DNA from: CAYNHF01 sp964397045
GTDB lineage: Bacteria > Actinomycetota > Acidimicrobiia > Spongiisociales > UBA5794
Assembly: GCA_964397045.1 (NCBI GenBank)
Contig: CAYNHF010000046.1
Span: 1 to 20,567 of the forward strand
DNA length: 20,567 nucleotides
Direction: 5' to 3'
Part shown: positions 1 through 7,393 of the stretch, in pieces
Numbering within the stretch: the stretch's first letter is position 1
Layout: every line of letters starts with the position of its first letter
Position numbers and translations under genes: made by a program
Notes under the pieces: model-generated
Databases searched by the model: none
What the model was told of the DNA's origin: nothing
Seen by the model: the letters and a program-made list of their open reading frames with translations, nothing else

Positions 1-35
1 CAGGCAGATGCCTGGGGCGTGGTGTATCCACCGGA

Positions 36-55
36 GCCGACGCGGTAGCGTCAGC
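36..55 (-). terminator. Hairpin overlapping the lapA-like stop codon (candidate terminator)
   Basis: On the minus strand the end of the LapA-like gene forms an 8-bp stem with one G-U pair and a TACC tetraloop. The core arms are GACGC and GCGTC at 39-43 and 48-52. The stem covers the TGA stop at 51-53. No T-run follows, so this is only a terminator-like structure. A second small inverted repeat (CAGGC/GCCTG, 1-14) sits at the window edge. Nothing else is visible in the first 50 bases. Confidence 0.3.
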
Positions 56-329
56 GCTGCTGGCTCTGCTTTGCTTTGCGGCGTTGTTGCAGGTATCCCG
101 CCAGCTCCCAGATGATCACGGCGATGATCGACGTCGCGATCAGGAGGAGGGACATCGGGATGTTCCACGTCCACCACAGGAATTCGACGGGCACGTCCTG
201 GCGGTTCTGCAGGATGAAGCCGATGAACAACACCGCCAGGATGGCCGCGAAAACGAGTTTGACCACTCCGGGCCGGGTCCGTTGCGGCTGAGGGGCCTGC
301 TCTTCGTCGAAGGTGAAGTCGTCGTTCAT
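51..329 (-). CDS. LapA-domain small integral membrane protein (DUF1049-like)
   Basis: This 92-residue protein has an acidic and proline/arginine-containing N-terminus (about 1-20). Two hydrophobic segments follow (about 22-41 and 56-80), separated by a short polar loop with NRQDVPVEFLWW, and the C-terminus is basic (QQRRKAKQSQQR). The pattern of two TM helices around a 'QN...V.F.W' loop is typical of the LapA (lipopolysaccharide assembly protein A) domain family. In Actinomycetota these proteins are small membrane proteins of unknown role and need not be linked to lipopolysaccharide. The ATG at 329 has no strong Shine-Dalgarno sequence. The gene diverges from the VOC gene across a 148-bp gap. 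The family call is fairly safe; the function is unknown. Confidence 0.75.
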   Translation of the reverse strand: MNDDFTFDEEQAPQPQRTRPGVVKLVFAAILAVLFIGFILQNRQDVPVEFLWWTWNIPMSLLLIATSIIAVIIWELAGYLQQRRKAKQSQQR

Positions 330-477
330 ATGCCAAGTCTCGCACGCCGAGAATGCCCTGTCAGGCTCGAGCCCCGCGCTTGGATGCGGTGATAGCCGTC
401 CGGAGGAAGAGTCGCGGGAGGAACCGGGTCGTCTCCTCTCGCTACGGTTGATGAGATCGAGGGATAAGGAGCGTCAG
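330..477. promoter_or_regulatory. Divergent intergenic region, lapA-like / VOC gene
   Basis: These 148 bp separate two divergently transcribed genes and must hold promoters for both. I see no convincing -35/-10 pair and no operator palindrome. The only clear element is the Shine-Dalgarno sequence TAAGGAG (465-471) that serves the ATG at 478. Confidence 0.4.
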
Positions 478-852
478 ATGGCAGCGCCGGTGGTACATGT
501 CGAGGTGAGAGGTTTGGATGCTGAACGATTGCAAGGTTTCTATCGCGATGTGTTCGGGTGGCAGCGTCGCGACGACATGTCAATTGGCGACTACGCGGTC
601 TCGACCGTCGGCAGCGGTGCACTGACGGCTGCCACGGGACCGGTGCCCGATTGGGTGGCCCGATCCCATGCGTTCTACATCCAGGTCACCGACATCGAAC
701 AGACACTGCAACAGATCGAGGTTGGCGGCGGTAGGGCAGTCATGCCGCGAACCGTAGGCCCGGCATTTGGCGCCGAGCACATCGAGGTGTTCACCAAGTT
801 CGTCGACCCTGCAGGAAACGTCGTCGGTCTCGTGGAGTCACCCGGCCGCTGA
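478..852 (+). CDS. VOC family (glyoxalase/bleomycin-resistance fold) protein
   Basis: The protein has 124 residues, the usual size of a single-chain vicinal-oxygen-chelate protein. It opens with the family pattern HVEVRGLDAERLQGFYRDVFGW. The second half contains HAFYIQVTDIEQTL, the strand around GGGRAVMPR, and the closing KFVDPAGNVVGLVES, where the last Glu is a usual metal ligand. These are the two beta-alpha-beta-beta-beta modules of the fold. The reading frame is open from 313, but the ATG at 478 follows TAAGGAG at good spacing and begins the conserved fold, so it is the likely start. VOC members include lyases, dioxygenases and antibiotic-binding proteins; the substrate cannot be read here. 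The gene converges on the sulfotransferase-like gene with only 9 bp between stop codons. Confidence 0.85.
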   Translation: MAAPVVHVEVRGLDAERLQGFYRDVFGWQRRDDMSIGDYAVSTVGSGALTAATGPVPDWVARSHAFYIQVTDIEQTLQQIEVGGGRAVMPRTVGPAFGAEHIEVFTKFVDPAGNVVGLVESPGR

Positions 853-860
853 CAGGCCGG
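842..860. terminator. Hairpin between convergent stop codons (candidate bidirectional terminator)
   Basis: Perfect 6-bp inverted repeat: CCGGCC at 842-847 and GGCCGG at 855-860, with a 7-nt loop holding the VOC stop codon. It lies between two convergent genes and could end transcripts from both sides. There is no T-tract on either side, so intrinsic termination is uncertain. Confidence 0.4.
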
Positions 861-861
861 A

Positions 862-1587
862 TTATGCCCGCATGGAGTACTGCGACAGGCGCTCGTAGAG
901 CGGCGCGCACTCCGCGTAGATACCCTCGAGTTCCGGCGTCAGCGCGACCGCTTTGGGTTGGTACGGCTCGAAGCCGGTGGTCGAGTGGAGCCGCGTGTAC
1001 CAGTAGGGAGCCCACACCCCGTCTTCGGGCTTGGGCCCCGACTGCCAGCTCAACATGGCGGGATCCCACGCCACATCGAGGGCGTCGCACAGCTGCTCGA
1101 GGACGGAAGCCGGATCCTTCAGAACCTCCCGAGAGTCGACCACGATCGGGCGGCGGCCGGACGCCTCGATCCGGTCGACGATGGTGATCTGGTCCGCGAA
1201 CCCGGTGTCTCGCATCACCGGTGCCCGGCCCAGGCCGACGGCCAGCGAAGGCAGCATGTCACGGGGGTCCCGGGTGAGCAGGTAGTTCTCCATCTCGTCG
1301 ACGATGGCGACGTCGAACCCGACGAGATGGTGCGCCATGTTCTTGTAGAACCGAAGTGGGGTGGCACTGTCGCCGTGGAGCATCTCGGCGATCACTGCCG
1401 TAGCGTCGGTGAGCGTCGCGGCGATCGTCTCGTCCCGGCCGGGGTGATCGACCCCAGTCACTACGAGATAGTGCCCGTACATCGGCTCGTCCCACACCGT
1501 GGTGTCCGCCCGTGAGCGCCACGAGTACATCATCGCAGTCGACAGGTTGCGGGGCCCGGACCACATGTTGATGATCCGATGGCTCAC
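862..1587 (-). CDS. Sulfotransferase-like P-loop protein, partner of class IV aminotransferase
   Basis: The protein has 241 residues with a sulfotransferase-type fold. Near the N-terminus, WSGPRNLST (9-17) takes the place of the 5'-phosphosulfate-binding loop, with Arg-Asn where classic enzymes have Lys-Ser. LLTRDPRDMLPS (103-114) matches the 3'-phosphate-binding motif, with Arg106 and Ser114. It is therefore probably a PAPS-type or other nucleotide/phosphate-binding transferase, but the degenerate loop makes sulfonation itself unproven. The start ATG overlaps the stop of the upstream aminotransferase gene as ATGA (1584-1587), which implies translational coupling. I recall plant and fungal proteins in which a similar domain is fused to a class IV aminotransferase; that supports a joint function but not a substrate. 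Confidence 0.75.
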   Translation of the reverse strand: MSHRIINMWSGPRNLSTAMMYSWRSRADTTVWDEPMYGHYLVVTGVDHPGRDETIAATLTDATAVIAEMLHGDSATPLRFYKNMAHHLVGFDVAIVDEMENYLLTRDPRDMLPSLAVGLGRAPVMRDTGFADQITIVDRIEASGRRPIVVDSREVLKDPASVLEQLCDALDVAWDPAMLSWQSGPKPEDGVWAPYWYTRLHSTTGFEPYQPKAVALTPELEGIYAECAPLYERLSQYSMRA

Positions 1588-2501
1588 GAATGCTCTCCTG
1601 CGGTAGTGACCGCGGCGCGATAGATGGCGCTCAACCGCTCTGTCAGTTGCCCGCTCCTGCCGTCACCGATGACCCTGCCGTCGACGGCGACCACGGGCGT
1701 CAGGCCGCCGAACGTTCCGGTGACGAACGCTTCATCGGCGGCGTAGACGTCTGTCAAGGAGAAGGGCCGCTCGTGAGCGGGGATGTCGGCGGCTCGGGCA
1801 ATCTCGAGCACGAGCCCGCGGGTGATGCCGTTCAGGCAATACTCGCCGGTCGAAGTCCAGACCTCACCTTTGGTGATGATGAAGAAGTTGGTGGCATTGC
1901 AGGTGGCGACGTTTCCGTTGGGGTCCAACATCAGTGCTTCGTCTGCCCCCGCTTCGAGGGCCTGGAGGAGTGCCACGACTTCATGGATCTTGGAGTGACA
2001 ATTCCACCGTTGGTCGATGGTATCCGGCGGTAACCGGCGGACGGTTGAGGTGAATAGCGAAACACCTTCGGTCGTCACCGAAGGGTCTGCGACCTTGTGC
2101 TCAGCGATGACCACGATGTTCGGACCCCCGACGACCAGCCGGGGATCTTGCGCAGGCGTCTTCTTCGTTCCCCGGGTGACGATGAGCCGGATGTGCACGT
2201 CGCTGTGCATATCGTTGCGGGCGAGGGTTTCGCGCACGATGGCAGTGATCTCATCGCGCGTCTTGCCGATATCGAGATGCACTCCCGCCGCGCTGGCGTA
2301 TAGCCGGTCGAGGTGCCGATCGAGGTGTACCAGTCGATCATCGTGGAGCCGCATGCCCTCCCAGACACCGTCCCCCACCAGGAAGGCGCTGTCGAACACC
2401 GAGATTCTGGCTTCCGGTCGGGGCAGCCATTCACCGTCGACGTAGATGATCACGTGTTCGTTGCGGGCGTCTGGTACTGCTTCGTGGGTTCCCTTGGTCA
2501 T
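1584..2501 (-). CDS. PLP-dependent class IV aminotransferase (BCAT/DAAT fold)
   Basis: The protein has 305 residues. The N-terminal domain carries the family signature VFDSAFLVGDGVWEGMRL (35-52). The catalytic Lys is probably K171 in WNCHSKIHEV, and Arg-rich strands such as VHIRLIVTRG lie between. Family members transaminate branched-chain or D-amino acids, or act as 4-amino-4-deoxychorismate lyases. The cofactor motif reads NVATCNATNFF (197-207), where most members have Glu at the position of Thr200, so this is a divergent subfamily. An upstream extension of the frame to 2837 is compositionally unlike protein and overlaps the broken GNAT gene. The ATG at 2501, directly after GGAGGGC, is the better start. 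It sits about 40 bp after the GNAT remnant and overlaps the sulfotransferase-like gene by 4 nt. Confidence 0.88.
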   Translation of the reverse strand: MTKGTHEAVPDARNEHVIIYVDGEWLPRPEARISVFDSAFLVGDGVWEGMRLHDDRLVHLDRHLDRLYASAAGVHLDIGKTRDEITAIVRETLARNDMHSDVHIRLIVTRGTKKTPAQDPRLVVGGPNIVVIAEHKVADPSVTTEGVSLFTSTVRRLPPDTIDQRWNCHSKIHEVVALLQALEAGADEALMLDPNGNVATCNATNFFIITKGEVWTSTGEYCLNGITRGLVLEIARAADIPAHERPFSLTDVYAADEAFVTGTFGGLTPVVAVDGRVIGDGRSGQLTERLSAIYRAAVTTAGEHS

Positions 2502-2541
2502 GCCCTCCACGCTAGCGGTCCAGGTTCCGGCCGCTTGGGCC

Positions 2542-2997
2542 TCACGCCTGCGGCACGAATTCGAAGGTGGTGTTTCCGACGCCGGGGGCGATTTCGCGTC
2601 GACCGGCTGCGGTGAAGCCGAGCGTCGTATTCGGAGCGTTGGCGGTCCCGGTCGACAAGGTGGTGTGACGTCCTGCGCTCGCCTGCCGCACCAATGCGAC
2701 TCCCATTCCCAGCTTGACGTACGCGGGGGGCACCGCCAGTCGATCCATGTCAATCCGGTCGTTGGTGACGGTGTAGCCGGTGATGGCAGCGAATCTTCCC
2801 TCGGCGAAGACACCGAGCCATCGCGGGTCGTGGGCAATCACATCCTCGATCGTGTCGCGCAGTGGGGGGATGCCTGCGAACTCGATCAGCTCGGCTTCCG
2901 CTGCCTACGCGGCTTGTTGGATCTCGACCACGCGTGCGGCAGTCGCCGGGTCTCTGGCATCGATCGGCGAGGGCGTCGCCAGCGCTCGCTCACTCAA
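2542..2997 (-). pseudogene. GNAT acetyltransferase gene interrupted by an in-frame TAG
   Basis: Reading the minus strand from a TTG at 2997 gives an acetyltransferase-like protein of about 151 codons. It begins ERALATPSPIDARDPATAAR, then has a TAG at 2905-2907 (codon 31), then continues in the same frame with EAELIEFAGIPPLRDTIEDV. It ends with GNAT-like strands GRFAAITGYTV, MDRLAVPPAYVKLGMGVALV and STGTANAPNTTLGFTAAGRR. In related sequences the interrupted position is usually Tyr ('AAYA.EAELI'), so one TAC-to-TAG change explains it. The start overlaps the stop of the upstream tandem GNAT gene, as in an intact operon. A GTG at 2841 could give a 99-residue C-terminal fragment, but that lacks the N-terminal part of the fold. 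It is either a recent pseudogene or a sequencing error. Confidence 0.75.
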
Positions 2998-4018
2998 GTG
3001 AGTATTCCACTTCGAGACGACCCGAGTTTGTATCGACGATCACATATCCACCGCGTTCGAACAGGCGCCTGGCACCGGTGTTGTGCTCGAACACTTGGAG
3101 CGTGATGGCGTCGTGGCGCTGGAGGCGGGACCACTCCTCGAGCTCACTCAAGGCTGCACTACCAAAGCCGCGGCCCCGGTAGCGACGATCCACTCTGAGG
3201 TCGTAGATGAAGGTGAGTGTACGGTGTTGCTGCGCAACTGCTCCAAACCAGATGGCTCCGACCGGAACGTCTTCGAGGCCACCGCGGAGCGTGCACACAT
3301 GGTGAAACGGGGTGGTCTCGCCTTGCGGCAAGTGTTGCGTGACTTCGGTGACAGCGCGTTGTAGCGCGTCACCCTGGCTGAGTTCGTCCGCCCGCATCAG
3401 GTCGGCTGCGAACGTTTCGATGAGGTCCGGCAGGTACCGCTCGAACTCGGCGGCAGTCATCGGGGCGAACTCGATGTAGCCGGCAGGCACCCTATCGAAC
3501 CCGACAGCGTCGGGCGGGTGCAACGGTCGTGACATCTCCAGCTCGGTCACTTCGTGCTGTTGCGGCAGCGGCTGGGAGGCACCGGTGAATTCGAAGCCCA
3601 GCCGTTCGTACATTCGCTGCGCAGTCGTGTTGCCTGCTACCACCCACAAATCGAGTTGGGTTCCACCCGATTCAGCGGCCCAAGCGATCACCGCCTCTGT
3701 CAGCGCGGCGCCGTGTCCCGCCTTGCGATAGCGCGGATCCATCCACATCGTGAAGAGGTGATAGGTGGACGGCGCCCCATCTACGCGAAAAGCGCCGGCC
3801 AGGCCGACAAACCTGCCGTCGGTTTCGGTCACGAAGACGGCCTGGTCCCGGCCGGCGGCAGCAGACGCCGCCCAGGCTTCCCACATCTCGTCGGTCTGAT
3901 CGACCTCGGAAGCGTGGGTGGATCCGAAGGCCATGGGGTCCGCGACCAACGCACCGAGCCGCACTTCGCGCAACCCGACGCCGTCACTCGGAGCGATTCT
4001 GCGGATGCGGCCCGTCAC
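2990..4018 (-). CDS. Tandem-domain GNAT family N-acetyltransferase
   Basis: The protein has 342 residues and two consecutive GNAT domains, about 1-165 and 178-342. The second has a textbook acetyl-CoA pyrophosphate loop, RYRGRGFG (279-286), after the strand YDLRVDRR, and ends with the LQVFEHNTGARRLFERGGY segment. The first has the looser loop RYRKAGHGAAL (96-106) followed by DLWVVAGNTTAQRMYERLGF. Such proteins move an acetyl group from acetyl-CoA to an amine; the acceptor cannot be inferred. The gene starts 4 nt after the ABC permease stop, and its end overlaps the start of the broken GNAT gene. The cluster therefore once encoded three GNAT domains beside an exporter, which would fit acetylation-based detoxification or peptide/antibiotic modification (inference only). 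Confidence 0.88.
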   Translation of the reverse strand: MTGRIRRIAPSDGVGLREVRLGALVADPMAFGSTHASEVDQTDEMWEAWAASAAAGRDQAVFVTETDGRFVGLAGAFRVDGAPSTYHLFTMWMDPRYRKAGHGAALTEAVIAWAAESGGTQLDLWVVAGNTTAQRMYERLGFEFTGASQPLPQQHEVTELEMSRPLHPPDAVGFDRVPAGYIEFAPMTAAEFERYLPDLIETFAADLMRADELSQGDALQRAVTEVTQHLPQGETTPFHHVCTLRGGLEDVPVGAIWFGAVAQQHRTLTFIYDLRVDRRYRGRGFGSAALSELEEWSRLQRHDAITLQVFEHNTGARRLFERGGYVIVDTNSGRLEVEYSLE

Positions 4019-4022
4019 AGGA

Positions 4023-6563
4023 TCACTCGTAGGCGATGGCTTCCAGGATGTTGAGGCGCGATGCCTTCCACGCCGGATAGATGGCGGCGATGATGCCGAC
4101 CAACCCCGACAGGAGCACGAGACTGATCAGTTGGACCCAGGGGATATCGAAGGTGCTGAGACCTTCGTCTGCGAGCGATTGCACAACCGCCCAGCCGAGC
4201 ACAACTCCGAGCACAATTCCGACCACTGCACCGAAGAGCGAGATGATGACCGCCTCCCAGCGGATCATGCGTCGCACGGCACGTCCCTGCATGCCGATGG
4301 CACGGAGCAACCCGATCTCGCGAGTCCGCTCGATGATCGAGAGGGCCAGCGTATTCGTGATACCCAACACCGCGATGATGATCGCCAGGAACAGCAATCC
4401 ACTGACCAGCCCGAGCAACTGGTTGATCTGGGCCTCCGCGTCTGCCACGACCTCGGAGCCGGTCTGGACGTCGGCGTTCGGATAGGCAAGCGCCATCTCC
4501 CGGACCGCGGCCTCCGCGTCTTCGAACACGACTCCGTTCGCGAACTTCATGAACACGATGAAGTCGGTTCGGGTCGTGAAGTTCTCCTCGTAGGTGGCGG
4601 TGCTGATCCAGTAGCTGCTGCCGAACGCCTCGCCCTTGGCAGTACCGACGATCTCGGTTGGCTGCGGACCGGTTGTTGCGTATTCGATCACAATCGTGTC
4701 GCCGACCGACCAGCCCTGGTCTTCCAGAACATCTGGATCGACGAGTACTCCACCAGCGTCGAGCCGTACGAGATCCTCGGGAGTTGTCTCCAGGTTGAAT
4801 ATGTCGAGAATTGTCGTTGGCTCGATCCCTACCACCTGGGTGTCGGAGGTTCCTTCCGGCTCTTCGACCCGGATCGCCCCAAATTGGAGCGCCGAAACGG
4901 TTTCGACCTCGTCCAGCGCCGCGACGTCTGCCGAGAACTCCGGGCTCAACCCCACGATGAAGTTGGTCGACTGGGCGGACAGGTCTGCCGGGAAGTCGTT
5001 GAGAATCGACTCCTCGATGTTCTCCTTGATCGACTCGGCAAACACCGCCACGAACACCACCAGGGCCACGCCGATCATCAGCGCAGAAGCAGTTGAGGCC
5101 GTGCGGCGCGGTTTGCGGCGGGTGTTCTCTTGGGCCAGCTGGCCGGTGGTTCCGAACATGCGGGGGAGCGGCCACCCGAGCACTCGAGCGATCGGCTTCG
5201 ATGCCAGTGGCAGCAGCACCGATACCCCGACGAAGAGCACGAGAGCCCCGACTCCGACCAGGGCAAGCGCGTTTCCCACATTAAGGAACAGGCCGATCCC
5301 GAGCATCAGGACGCCGAGGCCGAGGATCACGGAGCCCCAGATCGCCCGCGTGTGCAAGGAACGGCTAGCAGGCCGTGCGGCTTCTTCTCGCATGGCTGCA
5401 ACCGGGGGCACCCGTGCTGCTTTGCGCGCAGGCAGCAGCGACGAGATCAGGGTGACGATGATCCCAACCGACATCGCAACGATGACCGTCCGGGGGAGCA
5501 GCGTCATCGACCCGGTGGGGATGTCGATGCCGAGCGCACCCATGAGGGCCGAGAGGCCCATCGCGAGGAACACCCCGAGTACGACTCCAACGATCGACGC
5601 GAGGAACGCCACCACCAGAGCTTCGATGACGACCATCCAGACCACCTGCCGCCCGGTGGCTCCGACTGCTCGGAACAGCGCCAGCTCTCTGGTCCGCTGC
5701 GCCACGATGATGCGGAAGGTGTTGGTGATGATGAAGGCGCCGACGAACACCGCAACGGCGGCGAACGCCAGCAGCGCAATCGTGAGAAAGTTGAGCCCCT
5801 CTGCGACGTCGCTGAGCTGCTCATCGGTGTCGTCCTGGCCGGTGATGGCCTCGATGCCACCCGGCAGGACCGCCATGATCCGTTGCTGGAGCTCCTCGGG
5901 AGACACGGCGGGATCACCCTGGATGGAGATCACGGTCAGCTTCCCCTCGAGGTCCATCACTCGTTGTGCCTCGCTCAGCTCGAATCCGGCGAGCGTGGCT
6001 CCGAGGAGGGCGTTGTCTTCGCCGAACGAGACGGTTCCTACCACCTCGAATTCCTCCGGGGCATGCGCGGAGAGAATCGTGACCCGATCGCCGATCGCGA
6101 TGTTCCCGGTTTCGGCCGTGGTGATGTCGATCGCCACCTCTCCGGGACCGGTGGGATCGCGGCCTGCCACCGGCATCGTCGGGTTGAAAGCGTCGACGTT
6201 GGTCCAGGACACCCCGAGGGTCGGAGGGCCCTGGCCTCCGATCGGTTCTCCATCCGTGCCGACGACCTGAGCGAAGCCGTTGACTGCGGGATCCGCGAGG
6301 GCGACCCCCTCGACCGCGGCCACGGCTTCGAGGATCTCTTCCGGCATCGAAACGACCTCGAACCCGAATTCGGGCTGCTCCGGGCGCACGATCACATCGA
6401 CCCCGGCGTTGATGTCGGTGAGCAGTGACTCGAATTGGGTGTTGATCGTGTCGGTGAAGACGTAGCTGGCAGCTACGAACCCCACTCCGATCACAATCGC
6501 CAACGCCGTCAACGTCAGTCGGAGTTTGTTGGCAAAGACTCCCTTGATAGCAGCGCGGAGCAC
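4023..6563 (-). CDS. ABC transporter permease with two FtsX-like domains
   Basis: The protein has 846 residues. An N-terminal TM helix (about 15-36) is followed by a large extracytoplasmic MacB-type periplasmic core-like region (about 37-245). Three TM helices follow, with the FtsX motif around AQRTRELALFRAVGATGRQV. Central TM helices come next, then a second extracytoplasmic domain (about 515-720) and a final three-helix FtsX domain with ERTREIGLLRAIGMQGRAVR. This duplicated layout is common in actinobacterial permeases that work with LolD/MacB-type ATPases in mechanotransmission or in export of lipids, peptides or drugs. The start is GTG (6561-6563), one base after the ATPase stop codon, so the two subunits are co-translated. 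The substrate is unknown. Confidence 0.93.
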   Translation of the reverse strand: MLRAAIKGVFANKLRLTLTALAIVIGVGFVAASYVFTDTINTQFESLLTDINAGVDVIVRPEQPEFGFEVVSMPEEILEAVAAVEGVALADPAVNGFAQVVGTDGEPIGGQGPPTLGVSWTNVDAFNPTMPVAGRDPTGPGEVAIDITTAETGNIAIGDRVTILSAHAPEEFEVVGTVSFGEDNALLGATLAGFELSEAQRVMDLEGKLTVISIQGDPAVSPEELQQRIMAVLPGGIEAITGQDDTDEQLSDVAEGLNFLTIALLAFAAVAVFVGAFIITNTFRIIVAQRTRELALFRAVGATGRQVVWMVVIEALVVAFLASIVGVVLGVFLAMGLSALMGALGIDIPTGSMTLLPRTVIVAMSVGIIVTLISSLLPARKAARVPPVAAMREEAARPASRSLHTRAIWGSVILGLGVLMLGIGLFLNVGNALALVGVGALVLFVGVSVLLPLASKPIARVLGWPLPRMFGTTGQLAQENTRRKPRRTASTASALMIGVALVVFVAVFAESIKENIEESILNDFPADLSAQSTNFIVGLSPEFSADVAALDEVETVSALQFGAIRVEEPEGTSDTQVVGIEPTTILDIFNLETTPEDLVRLDAGGVLVDPDVLEDQGWSVGDTIVIEYATTGPQPTEIVGTAKGEAFGSSYWISTATYEENFTTRTDFIVFMKFANGVVFEDAEAAVREMALAYPNADVQTGSEVVADAEAQINQLLGLVSGLLFLAIIIAVLGITNTLALSIIERTREIGLLRAIGMQGRAVRRMIRWEAVIISLFGAVVGIVLGVVLGWAVVQSLADEGLSTFDIPWVQLISLVLLSGLVGIIAAIYPAWKASRLNILEAIAYE

Positions 6564-6564
6564 T

Positions 6565-7314
6565 TCAGTCCCCCAGGTGCTTCATCTTGTCGAGCACGCG
6601 GTCTGCAGTCGGTTCCGTCATCTCGTCGACGACGTGGCCGTCGTCGAGGAACACGATGCGATCCGCATAGCTGGCATCGAGCGGGTTGTGGGTGACCATG
6701 ACGATGGTCTGGTCGAACTCGTCCACCGCTCTGCGCATGAAGCCGAGCAACTCTGCGCCACTCTTCGAGTCGAGGTTGCCGCTCGGTTCGTCTGCAAAGA
6801 CGATGTCGGGCTGCGACACGAGAGCGCGTGCGGCGGCGACCCGCTGTTGCTGGCCGCCGGAGAGTTCGGAAGGTCGGTGGTCGAGTCGGTCTTCGAGATC
6901 GACCGCGTCGATCACCTTCTGGTACCAGTCGGAGTCCGGCTTGGCTCCTGCGATCGAGAGCGGCAGCAGGATGTTCTCCTTGGCGTTGAGCGTCGGAATC
7001 AGATTGAACGCCTGAAACACGAACCCGATCCGTTGCCGCCTGAGAATCGTGAGGTCTTTGTCCTTCAGCGAGCCCAGCTCAACATCGCCGAGGTAGGTGG
7101 TGCCGGAAGTGAGATCGTCGAGACCGGCGATGCAATGGAGCAAGGTCGACTTGCCCGATCCCGAGGGTCCCATGATGGCAGTGAATTGGCCTTGCTCGAA
7201 TCCTGCGGTGATGCCACGCAGCGCGTGGACTGCCGCGTCTCCCTCGCCGTAGACCTTCGTGCCATCTTCGATGCGAGCGGCGGGCACCGAGGTTGGCGAT
7301 GCAGCGGTGGTCAT
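6565..7314 (-). CDS. ABC transporter ATP-binding protein, LolD/MacB-like
   Basis: The 249-residue ATPase carries all nucleotide-binding motifs: Walker A GPSGSGKST (49-57), Q-loop at Gln101 (FVFQAFNLIP), signature LSGGQQQR (151-158), Walker B IVFADEP (171-177), and the D-loop GNLDSKSG after it. The FNLIPTLNAKEN stretch after the Q-loop is typical of the LolD/MacB/FtsE group, which pairs with FtsX-type permeases. The permease gene follows after one base. It powers the neighbouring double-FtsX permease from the cytoplasmic face. The ATG at 7314 opens the run of minus-strand genes that ends at 862. Confidence 0.95.
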   Translation of the reverse strand: MTTAASPTSVPAARIEDGTKVYGEGDAAVHALRGITAGFEQGQFTAIMGPSGSGKSTLLHCIAGLDDLTSGTTYLGDVELGSLKDKDLTILRRQRIGFVFQAFNLIPTLNAKENILLPLSIAGAKPDSDWYQKVIDAVDLEDRLDHRPSELSGGQQQRVAAARALVSQPDIVFADEPSGNLDSKSGAELLGFMRRAVDEFDQTIVMVTHNPLDASYADRIVFLDDGHVVDEMTEPTADRVLDKMKHLGD

Positions 7315-7349
7315 AATCCGATTGTCCCCTTCTCCGTGTCTGTTGGCAG

Positions 7350-7355
7350 ATGCTA
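7350..7355 (-). promoter_or_regulatory. Possible -10 element of the ABC transporter operon
   Basis: The minus strand reads TAGCAT at 7355-7350, inside the 79-bp gap before the ATPase gene. The same hexamer precedes the formate-tetrahydrofolate ligase gene. No good -35 is seen at 17-bp spacing. GAGAAGGGG lies a little upstream of the ATG at 7314 and may serve as its ribosome-binding site. Confidence 0.25.
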
Positions 7356-7393
7356 TGCAGATGCGAGCAAAGTGGCGAGTCTGCGTCTACGGC

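Noticed and set aside
1..60. tRNA-like or ncRNA hairpins at the left edge
   Set aside because: Two short inverted repeats occur, but no cloverleaf, T-loop sequence or other RNA signature is present.
2502..2837. N-terminal extension of the class IV aminotransferase
   Set aside because: The extra 112 residues are Pro/Ser/Arg-rich and are the out-of-frame shadow of the broken GNAT gene. The ATG at 2501 fits the family.
2905..2907. TAG as a recoded (pyrrolysine) codon
   Set aside because: No Pyl system is visible, and the position corresponds to an ordinary Tyr in relatives, so a point mutation or error is simpler.
4636..6270. Long open frame (544 codons) opposite the FtsX permease, and a 392-codon one at 3918-5096
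   Set aside because: Both are low-complexity, Ser/Thr/Arg- or Asp/His-rich translations antisense to well-supported genes.
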